This document shows positions 19,900-28,106 of a DNA stretch of 28,106 bases, piece by piece (the first letter of the stretch is position 1; each line of letters starts with the position of its first letter). A program made the position numbers and the translations under genes. Source of the stretch: Paramacrobiotus richtersi (taxonomy: Eukaryota; Tardigrada; Eutardigrada; Parachela; Macrobiotidae); NCBI GenBank assembly GCA_034698045.1, contig JAQGAU010000442.1, forward strand, positions 1 through 28,106, in the 5' to 3' direction. The notes beneath the pieces are model-generated. The model was not told the origin of the DNA, did no database searches, and saw nothing but the letters and a program-made list of their open reading frames with translations.

Positions 19900-20551
19900 C
19901 CAATGAAAACTTCTGGTCGCCGTTTTTAGCTCCAGCGAGGCTACTACGGCGAATGGGTCCAGAATCGTGCCCAACCGTCCGTTTTCCCTACCGGTCCGTC
20001 CAGTTGGAACGTTTACAAAGTAGTTGCTGTCCATATGGTTGCCAAAGGTCACGCGAAGACTGAAAGATCCGAAAGATCGGGGACTGGCAGAACAGATGCT
20101 AAAGATGATAGTTGACCTTTGCATCAGGCGCCGACGCTGTAACTTACACTGAGGCCACTGAACCTGCTCAGCATGATTGTGTTCAACGGAGCGTACCCGC
20201 TCTGGAACAAGAAACGCCTCAACATACGACAAACCGATGAATAGTTTGTCCTATCGATTCGATTACAACTTAATTAACGGTGGTAACTCTCCAGGTAAAA
20301 ACGTTGCTCAAGTAGGCCCCACGGCTGTGGGCATCAAGGTCTAGATGAATGACGTTCTAGGTACCGTTTCCAACGATGTGGTCCCATAGCTTACATACGG
20401 ATCGGACTTTGAAGCATTCAGCGGTCTGGAAACAGTCCCAACACTGCCCCCTGCACATTCAACGGCAAGTCATTGATTTTCAGCTAACAATCGATTCAAC
20501 GATGCACTTCAGCATGAATAACATTTTCGCTGTTTAGCAGAAGACTCTTCA
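19900..20551 (-). pseudogene. C-terminal fragment of a 26300-type Tudor/F-box gene
   Basis: On the minus strand the sequence parallels the intact gene at 26300-27712 from just after Tudor-like 2. It reads SLKSLLLNSENVIHAEVHR, then the F-box region (nucleotides matching the segment around LRTAERFRVRAVCKLWDHFV). Further on come FSLRVTFGNHMDSNYFVNV and GTILDPFAVV, corresponding to FWLRVNFGGNMDDRYFVLI and FWTLVLDNVD. Several frameshifts and in-frame stops, for example TGA inside the F-box, show it is dead. It begins abruptly at about 20551, back to back with a plus-strand fragment of the other gene type. Confidence 0.8.
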
Positions 20552-20910
20552 GAGAGCAGCTGTGGGTGAATCTGCTAAATTTGCGACACAGTACGCTTTC
20601 GGTCCTGGTTGCTATGATAAGCACACGGAGCTCCGTTTGAGGAGCACTGGGCTGACCATGGCAAATTGATGTGTATGACGATGGGGAGCATGATTCCGAC
20701 GCAGGGGAGGGGGAAGAGGTTTGGTCCTGTTTGGTTGGTTGATTGTGTGTTCGGCTCGGATTTTCTGCCATGAATGTTTCTGCTGTGAATATACCGAAGC
20801 AATTGTTCTTTACAACTTGATAGTTCGAAAATGTTGCTTTTAACGTTATTTTAGCTGTTCCGTTGCATATGTTTATGATGACGTATGTTTAGCATGATAA
20901 AACTGTAGAC
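20551..20910 (+). pseudogene. Terminal-exon fragment of a 23731-type gene
   Basis: From about 20551 the plus strand reads REQLWVNLLNLRHSTLSVLV, matching the last-exon segment AQLISNWRTLRNATRCVF of the intact gene and AKLWASLMTLRRTTLLALV of the copy at 18144-18299. An acidic tail, EHDSDAGEGEE, follows after a frameshift and resembles DEVDSDTELAG at the end of the intact gene. The 3' flank also resembles 18303-18600. Confidence 0.7.
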
Positions 20911-21813
20911 GTGTGACGGTGTGCGAGCGTAATATGCAACCAGTAAAAGTACGGCGCACATACTGCGTCTCTGATTTCTTCAAGATGGCAGCTGCGCATA
21001 TCATTAATTTTTTACATGGACAGCTTCACTCGCGTCCATTTTCCAGCCATTGTTTATCTGGCCAAACAGCAGCAGCCTGTTACTGCGCAGCGAAAATGAC
21101 CTGAAAAAATCGGAAATCACCGGCCAATAAAACAGGCGAACAAACTCAACAGAAAACTTGGCCGTTCACAAAAGAGAACTGCGGCTTATCAGAAACCGCT
21201 AACGTTGATAATTTCCGTTGATAATCACTCAGCTATGTCTCATGGAAAATGGCCTGGTTGAATTGCGGTCTGCAGCCGACAGTGCAGAAGTAGGCTTTAC
21301 CTTTTCGTCAGCTAAACCCTCGTCGACAGATGCAGCGAAAACAGGGCTTACTGTTAGCAGACAGAGGCTGCTGTCTCGCGTTCGGAAATCATTTTACTGG
21401 TCTCAAGCAAGCGGCAGTTCATGCATTACTGCAGCGATCCGTTGAGAACTGGTGCCTAATGGTGCACCAGGTGTTGCGCTAGGACCGTGATATCGCGTTG
21501 GAGATTTTCTTACAGTTTAGTTTGGTCTACAGGCGCCATGCACAACTGGACCGCAGTGTCCGAAGACAAGGGTCACTGCTTATTCCAACGCAGAACAGAA
21601 TTACACCGCAACAGATATTCAATGCATAGACAGAAGTGTACGATCCCGGAAACGAGCATTATGAATACCAGCAAACGAGCAAGTCGAAAGAAAAAAACAA
21701 ATTTTGCATGATGCCGATAATTTACGTAATAACAGATATCAACCACAGTAAGTACTACTGTAAGGTGCTAATCGCAGACGTCGTCTTACTACTGCTGTTC
21801 GCTGTGGAAAGTA
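20911..21813. other. Non-coding region downstream of the intact minus-strand gene
   Basis: Open frames of up to 75 codons occur but none resembles a known family or a family member. I see no transposon ends. The part next to 21814 is the 3' untranslated region of the minus-strand gene. Confidence 0.4.
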
Positions 21814-23731
21814 TTAACCGTCATAGGCACCAGCCAGCTCCGTATCGGAATCCACCTCATCATAATGATCAAGAAGCAACTCGTCGTTAATTTCTAAGCT
21901 CCATCGCCTTGTCATGCAAGCAAAGACACAGCGGGTCGCATTGCGCAAGGTCCGCCAGTTGCTAATCAGCTGCGCCGACTCAACCTGCTTCCACTCCGTG
22001 TTTGGTCCAAATCGAGGATCATTGCCCTGCCATTCTTTTAAAACCTGCAGTCATATTAGCCGGGGTGGGTTACAAGGTTACAAACGAGTAAAGAATCTGC
22101 CAGTTGACAGGCATACTCACTTCGATAATCTGGTTTTGGACATGCACATTTGCCGGCCAACCGTGCGTGCCACCGGCAACCGCAACCGCTCCCATAATCG
22201 CTCCTTCTGCAAAGACCATTTGCTTGGAATAGACAGGATCGGTAAATCTGCCAGCCGCTGCTTCGTCAAAACAATCCAGCAGCTCGTGCGGTGCATCGAC
22301 GTTCACACTGCCATAAGCAATCCGCAGATGTCGACCGCGTTCGCCAGCCATAATGCGGGAAATTACCTCTGCTCGATCGGGATGGATGTATAAGCGATCC
22401 GGAGGTGAGTCGAATATACTCAGGATTACAACATCCTTGAAGATCACTCGCCGGCACACTTGCTGCATATTCAAAGAAAGGCCGGTTTTGGATGGTGTCA
22501 AGAAAGCTTTCGGCTGCAGCGCCAAGCGATGGAGGACCAACCCCGACAACGGAGTCTCGAACTGCATGACACTCTGCAGAAAGTTCACATCGTCATCCCG
22601 GAGTTTTCCTGGCGCGGTGCCGGTCAGTGTAATCGTCGAATATGTCGTTCTTTCGGTAATGCAGTGAAACAACCATGGTCCCCACATGTGCCGCTTGCCT
22701 TTTCCCTGGCACGCAATCAAATGCACTATCATCTCGCGTGAGCATTTCGGCGAGAGAACTGCGTAATTCCAAGCAGGACCTACACGGCGCATTCTTGTCC
22801 GCTGTTGTCCGTCGAGACAGGAGAACACCATACAGAGAATATCCAGGGGCAGAGCGTTGATCGACAAGCCTTTCAGGTTTTTCAGCTTGAAATCCCCTTT
22901 ACCACGGTCACGCTCCGCTCTCTTCATCTCAAGCGCTTTGCTTGTTCCGTAACTCAGAAGGGATGTCTGAAAGCATTCATATTCCGTTGCATTACAAGCC
23001 TACACCGCGTTTTCTGAAGTACAAGCCCATTACTTTCGGTAGTTTAATAGCATTTAGCAGAGGGAAGTTTACTACTGTCTTTAGATGCCACTACCGCACA
23101 GGTCTCACCTGCGTCCGAGAGCCATGTATGGAAATAATGCTATATTTTTTCGTACCATTTCGCCAACGTCAAGATCTTTATCATAGCGGAGCTGCAGGAA
23201 ATATAACCTGCCATCCACAACTCCGATTGTATGTGTGCGTTTGAAGTGTTTTCGCCATGGCGCAATGGACTGCGAATCATACGAAAATCCGAGCGGAACA
23301 GCACATTCCTCCCTGACAAAATCATTCGTCCTCAACGGTTTTGCAGTGTCATGCGACTGTATGCGGACATTTTCCGAACGAACACAATCCACAATAACAT
23401 CCTTTCCGGTACGAATCTCAACCAGTGCGAAACTATCGGAGCGATAAGGCCTGACCAAAATTCTTCCAGGGTACCACTGCCAAGGCTGATCCCTGGATGA
23501 CTTCCTCAGAATCAGTGGTGCAATCGCATCAGAATCCACGAACGCCTCGGCATCGTAATGGTTGCTCAGATATGCGTTATGATAAGGAATCAGCCCGGGT
23601 GACTTGCCAGCTATGTCGAAATCCACGAGCACTCCTGATTTCTGTTTATCCACCACGAGACCACGTTGCAGGGTGCCGTCACTGCGCCTTACGTCTACAG
23701 TATTCCACTGATGCGTCTTCTTCGCAAACAT
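21814..23731 (-). CDS. FMRP-type tandem Tudor + KH0-like + F-box protein, three exons
   Basis: Exons on the minus strand are 23731-23156, 22966-22121 and 22044-21814. All introns are phase 0 (GTACGA, GTGAGT donors; TTTCAG, CTGCAG acceptors), giving 550 residues. Residues 10-56 (TVDVRRSDGTLQRGLVVDKQ to LIPYHNAYL) resemble Tudor/Agenet 1 of FMRP (V-V-R-G-S-N-G with IPFHDV). Residues 80-125 (RDQPWQWYPGRILV to CVRSENVRI) resemble Tudor 2. Residues 136-192 (DFVREECAVP, WRKHFKRTHTIGVV, RLYFLQL) resemble the KH0 domain. Residues 230-262 (LPLDILCMVFSCLDG, RMRRVGPAWNY) are F-box-like. The rest may be a repeat-type substrate-binding region; the end is acidic. ATG 23731 is conserved in the pseudogene copy, but an acceptor at 23806 allows an upstream exon. 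Predicted role, by inference: SCF adaptor. Confidence 0.8.
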
Positions 23732-23805
23732 ATTAGAATTTCTAGTCCTTGCTCCTCTTCGGAATTCGAAGTTCGGATTATAGAAGTCCAGTGTGCTCGG
23801 ATGTC

Positions 23806-24455
23806 CTGAAATGGGGCATAAAACCAGAGAACTTAAGCACTGATGTTTAGCATTTGATTCCAGCGCGCAACGATGCAATGGAACATTCTACACAATCACA
23901 GAAATGTACGATATGCGAATACCCTGGTGTAGCGCGGACCAGTATAATGCGTTTGAATTACAGAAAAAGCCTGTCAAGATGGCGTGGTGATGTGTGTAGA
24001 ACAGCGGGCGTGTTATGTGGGAAAGCCGAATAGAGCCGGCTACATACTTCATTCTTGTGTTTCACCCACTCTCGTGTCAGGCTCCGCCCCGTTTCTCTTT
24101 ACCACAAGTTACAACAGCGGCCGCCAAAAATCAAGCAGACCATGTCATTTACTGAGCAGCCACAAGCTTTCGATAAACGGCATATGTGCTGCAGCATGCT
24201 TCGTTTGTTTTTGCAGACACGCCTACCGCTTCGAACAGACGAAGCGTTCGATAAATCTCATGCAGAATTTTTACCACGCAGACTGCACTCACGCAGTGCT
24301 CCATTAATCACCCAACATTTGTGTTGCCATTGTACAAATCGAGCCTTGATAAATCCCTTCCCGCTGGTTTTCGACCAGCATAACACAACTTTGTTGCACG
24401 GGCAGTATGAGTATCAAGTCACTATCTACTCACTTCACAGGCTTCTGACAAAAAC
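23806..24455. promoter_or_regulatory. Shared upstream region of two divergent family genes
   Basis: This interval separates the minus-strand gene starting at 23731 and the plus-strand gene starting at 24456, so both promoters must lie in or near it unless long leader introns exist. An acceptor-like ATTTCAG ends at 23806 on the minus strand and TTCACAG ends at 24440 on the plus strand, so each gene may have a spliced leader exon here. No clear core promoter motif was recognised. Confidence 0.4.
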
Positions 24456-25991
24456 ATGTCCGCTACGGATAAAGACTTTTCTTGTCTCGAGCAAGGTAAC
24501 GCCCGCAAGAAGAGTCCGGCACGCAGATCGCGGAAAAGGAATGGTTCGCCTCATCTGTTGGAGAACTCCGACACTGGTATGAACGTTTGCCTGTCTCGTG
24601 GCAAACGCGTACGGTGTTCTCCTGTGGAAAATTCCTGTCTAAAAATTTTCCCCGCAGGAGCCGCAGACGACGAAAACAGGTACTTAGCAGACGAAAACTA
24701 CAGCTAGTAATCTACGATACGCCTTGCACAGATTTTCCGAGTTTAGACAGGTGTTATTTACCCTTTTTGTCGCAGGCAACACGTGGTTCCTGTTAAGAAT
24801 TTTCCTGTAGAAATATCGAGCCTAGTGTTTCGCGGTAAAGTTGAACGACATAACGCCGTATCCGTCCGAGGAAGCGACGGTCTGTTGCACTACGGGTGGC
24901 TTATTCGGAAGGAAAAGGATGGATTCCTACTGGATTTCCGATGCGGGCCAGATCGGATGAAAATGGTTCCTTTCGGCAGGGTCTTCCGTTTGACGGGTGT
25001 CTTCAGCTCATGGGTTAAATTTCACAAGTGGAATCGCCCAAGTGAATGCCACATCCAAGTGGTGCTGAAAGAGATCGATCACGTGGAAGTACTGCTTCAA
25101 TCCAAGTTACGAGAACCATGGAAATGGTATCCAGGAATATTTCTTGCAGCGGATTGTCTGGGGTCTTTCGGCCATGTTAGTGTGGTATTACCCAGCGGCC
25201 AAACAGCCAGGATCATCGTCCCTGGCCAACAAATTCGACGAGCTTGTAGTGAAACAGAACTGGCGGAGTCGCTGATCCAAACAACAGATTTAGTGGAATG
25301 TGTCGTGCATTACCCGTTGCCGCTAGACTTCAACGTAAATCATCTACCAAGCCCGTTACTGACAGAAGTGTTGGAGTGCTTGCTCACGAACACACAGTGC
25401 CGTGTACGACGAGTATGTTCCCTGTGGGAGAAGATTATACAGTTGACGGGCGGGAGAATTGTACGCATACAGGCACCGTACAGCCAACCTTATTACTGGC
25501 ATAGTCTGTGGAATCCAAGAACAACGGTTCTTGTGATCGATCAAAATTTCAGTGACGAATTTGGCTTCCAGGATTTAGCAGTTTTTATGAAGCGCATAGC
25601 AGACGAGTACGGATACCAAAGACTCATTGGGGTTGGCATTCGCGGACAGTATGGTGGGCACCCTTCCCATTTGCTGGGCAGCAAACTCAGTGCACCTGGA
25701 AGGAGCCTGGCTTCTTTTGCGTCTGTTTGCCGTTTCGTTCGACTGTCTGGCCGAACGCTCCAGTACTGCATTTCCAATGATTCTATCAACACTGAGGCTA
25801 CCGCACATAGCAACTGGATTGATGTGAGCGTGCATGGTTTTGGTGAGGGATTCATCCCCTCGCTTTCTGACCGAAACAGCAGCGATACCACAGGTGTAAT
25901 ACTGGATGCTTGTATCGCCAAAGTTGCTGCTAAATCAAATGCGACCTACCGTGAACCGGTAAGACCGCACCTCATCTCCTTTGTCGCGTAA
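24456..25991 (+). CDS. Tandem Tudor-like + F-box protein, two exons
   Basis: Exons 24456-24679 and 24776-25991 join across a 96-bp GT-AG intron (phase 2), giving 479 residues from MSATDKDF. Residues 1-75 are basic and disordered (ARKKSPARRSRKRN, possible nuclear signal). Tudor-like 1 is about 100-148 (NAVSVRGSDGLLHYGWLI to VPFGRVFRL). Tudor-like 2 is about 177-230 (HVEVLLQSKLREPWKWYPG to GQQIRR). The F-box is about 262-297 (LPSPLLTEVLECL, VRRVCSLWEKI). The C-terminal 180 residues have Leu/Val-rich stretches with Arg-Leu-Ile-Gly-Val-Gly, as in the relic at 12900. The stop at 25991 comes about 45 codons earlier, relative to that relic. A donor-like GTAAGA at 25958 could instead splice to an unseen last exon. 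No KH0-like segment is present. Confidence 0.78.
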
Positions 25992-26299
25992 AATGTAGTC
26001 GAAGCGGTGGTTGCAACACCGTGAGCCATGTACCGAAAACCGCGCTGGACCAGAAGCGAGCGCAGGTAGTCACCTGTTACTATTATGGCGGTTATTGGTA
26101 TCTCGATCAACGACCAAACGATACGGTCCGTTGACCACATGTTGCAGGTTACTGATCTACAACGAAAACTTACAAACAGTTACCCACGTACGAGCTGTTT
26201 TGGAGATCGCTTCTGGCTACGACGTTATAAGTTAGATTGTACTGCAAGTAGTTCTTTTAATTTTAAAGCTGTTTTGCTGTATTTGTTTGCTTTTCGCAG
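25992..26299. other. Gap between two tandem family genes, probably with a leader exon
   Basis: A frame from ATG 26085 (MAVIGISINDQTIRSVDHML) could be the first coding exon of the next gene, ending at a donor such as GTTACT near 26148, but the phase could not be confirmed. The acceptor TTTTCGCAG ends at 26299. Confidence 0.35.
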
Positions 26300-27712
26300 A
26301 GTTCACCCTATTCGACCGTCCCTGTTCCACATAAAGACTTCCCACTGGCCGGGAATGTGAAGCACTCAGGTATGCCTCTCGGCTCCAGCTACTCTTCCGT
26401 GTACACACCAAGCGCTGTGACCTTCTGTGGAGACGACGGACTGCTGCACTATGGACGGGCGGTTGCGAAGGAATTCAGCGGCCTTCTTATTAATTTTTGT
26501 AACAGGCAACCGTTTGCTTTCGTACCATTTGGCAAGGTGTACGACAATCCAGACAGCCTTCGGCTGTGGAGGATTCCGGATCCAAACGAATCCGTGGAAG
26601 TGCTGCTTCAGCTGAAGCCGGACGAGCCGTGGAAGTGGTATCCAGCCACGAACATTCATTCGAGGAGACATTACGGGTTTGGAGGATTCATCAAAGTTTC
26701 AATAGCAACTGGTGGCTCAGTAACAGCGGTTGTCCCCGAGTACCAGCTCCGTAAACCCTGTGATGCACGTCAACTGAAGAGGCTTCTACTGAACCGGGAT
26801 AATCATATTCGTGCCCAAGTGCACCGTCGGCTTGACTGGGAAATGAAAATCAACGAGCTTTCGCTGGATGTGCAGGGAGCAGTGCTGTACTGCCTCCGGA
26901 CCGCTGAGCGCTTCAGAGTGCGAGCCGTATGCAAGCTATGGGATCACTTCGTTGGAAACGCTGCCTTAGACGTCATTCGTCTGCATCGCGATGCCCATAG
27001 CCGTCTGACGTGTTTGATGAACGTTTGGAACGCCAGAGTTACCACCGTCGTGATCGAATGGACGGGGAAAGACTATGTATCGGTGTGCCAGATGTTGAGT
27101 CGCTTCTTGCTGCAGAGCGACTGCACTCCGTTGAAGACCTTGGTGCTTAGCAGGTTTAGTGACCTCGACTTGAGCTATAGCGTCGGGGTCGGATTCAACG
27201 ATCGGCTCTCATCATTGTCATCTGTATGCCGCTGGCTGATCCTTCGCGACGCCTCCTTTTGGCTTCGCGTTAACTTCGGTGGTAATATGGACGACAGATA
27301 TTTTGTGCTCATCAAAACTGGACGAATCGATATGACCAGAACCGACCATCGTGCACGATTCTGGACCCTGGTTTTGGATAACGTCGATGAAGGTTATGTT
27401 ACAATGGAGCGGGTCCGAGTGTACTTATCGAAGGGATGTGGTTCGGCCGAGCGAGCGGAGCTAGTTATCAAGGCAGGCACTGCATTCGCGTCCGACTCAT
27501 TGCCCGGATAATTTGTACATCGTGTCAACTGGCTGACTGTATTTCCTTTGTAGATTCTCAACGACATTGAAGCTATTGTGCCGGAAGACGCTAAGAGCCG
27601 TGGAGCACCGTGGTCGGCTAAAGATTTGCTAACTTTATGTCCTGAAGAGCTGAAGACGTTTGCGTTCGCCGTAGTTAACGCGCTGTACCTAAAGCATGGC
27701 TCTGAGAGGTAA
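26300..27712 (+). CDS. Tandem Tudor-like + F-box protein, at least two exons
   Basis: The main exon runs 26300-27472 and the last exon 27554-27712. An upstream exon with the start codon is expected, because no ATG precedes the conserved VKHSGMP (the 26357 codon is GTG). Counted from 26357: Tudor-like 1 at 19-63 (AVTFCGDDGLLHYGRAV to FVPFGKVY), Tudor-like 2 at 79-133 (SVEVLLQLKPDEPWKWYP to VPEYQLRKPCD), and F-box at 167-200 (LSLDVQGAVLYCL, VRAVCKLWDHFV). After these comes a 170-residue region with strand/helix alternation. The last exon (ILNDIEAIVPEDAKS, ELKTFAFAVVNALYLKHG) stays open in phase 0 if the first donor is GC at 27473-27474. Homology to the fragments at 12205-12702 and 19900-20551 covers the main exon. 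Confidence 0.75.
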
Positions 27713-28106
27713 CGTGATGAGGAAGTTTCGCCGAAAAGAAACCGAACTGCTTGAGTCGGCTGCGGACAAATCGCTTGGTGTTTCATTTGCCACTGTTTCA
27801 GTTAAGCCTGTTTTCCACAACAGACCTATCTTTCGTTTTGCAGAAAGTAGAAGTACTGACACTGAGCTGGGGATTACTGAATGTTGTTTCCGATAGTAGC
27901 TTCATAATAACCTCAATGCCTGCGCAGATTTATTGTGACCGCTTGCCTAACTCGGATACTGATACCTGACTGCAGAAAGCCGACCAACTGACGAGAATTA
28001 CAACAATCTTTCAGTTTGTCAATAGTAAATACAAGACACACCTTCGGCTGCCGCCTCAGGGTTTCTTGAGATCGGCGTGCAGAACTGAAGCTGAAAACCG
28101 CTACTC
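27713..28106. other. 3' flank to the window edge
   Basis: Downstream of the last family gene I see only short open frames (up to 72 codons) without recognisable content. Acceptor-like pyrimidine-rich AG sites at about 27800 and 27842 could belong to a 3' untranslated intron, but nothing confirms it. Confidence 0.35.

Noticed and set aside
21218-21711. Another decayed family copy upstream of 21814
   Set aside because: I compared its frames with the Tudor, F-box and terminal-exon segments and found no run of matching residues.
25541-25921. 126-codon minus-strand frame
   Set aside because: It lies fully antisense within the coding exon of the Tudor/F-box gene and has no recognisable content.
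1-28106. tRNA, rRNA or other structured RNA genes
   Set aside because: No cloverleaf with A/B box consensus or ribosomal core sequence was noticed on either strand; covariance-model searches were not possible.

Overview
This window is nuclear DNA from a small invertebrate. Genes are split by short GT-AG introns (about 59 to 100 bp, with a few longer), carry eukaryotic domains, and are interspersed with cut-and-paste DNA transposons and short foldback elements. The compact, duplicated, gene-dense layout would fit a tardigrade-like genome, but that is a weak inference: nothing here is diagnostic of a phylum.

Left part (1-8100): the 3' end of an unrecognised four-exon gene; a three-exon gene encoding three tandem copies of an unrecognised domain of about 65-75 residues; a 26-bp-unit minisatellite; and, on the minus strand, a TM9SF4-like nonaspanin pseudogene. 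The pseudogene has several frameshifts, nonsense codons and no C-terminal half. Middle left (8768-11740): a PIF/Harbinger-type transposon with both genes open. One encodes a DDE transposase (plus strand) and the other an AT-hook/Myb-like accessory protein (minus strand). They converge on facing poly(A) signals.

Right part (12.2-27.7 kb): a cluster of one divergent gene family. Three members look intact: 24456-25991 plus, 26300-27712 plus, and 23731-21814 minus. The rest are relics: 14623-12900 minus, 15196-18299 plus, 12702-12205 minus, 20551-19900 minus and 20551-20910 plus. The encoded architecture is an N-terminal module resembling the tandem Tudor/Agenet domains of FMRP/FXR proteins, then an F-box-like segment, then a C-terminal region that could be a substrate-binding solenoid. 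One member also keeps a segment resembling the KH0 domain that follows the Tudor pair in FMRP. This fusion is the most interesting content. If functional, the proteins would be SCF ubiquitin-ligase adaptors whose N-terminus reads methylated ligands or RNP partners; that role is inference.

The cluster shows birth-and-death evolution: opposite orientations, truncated copies, a 1.19-kb inverted-repeat element nested in one copy with a GCAT duplication, a 179-bp insertion duplicating GATAA, and a separate foldback element between 11-bp direct repeats. All splice models and homologies were read by eye from the sequence and from knowledge of the families; no database search was run.
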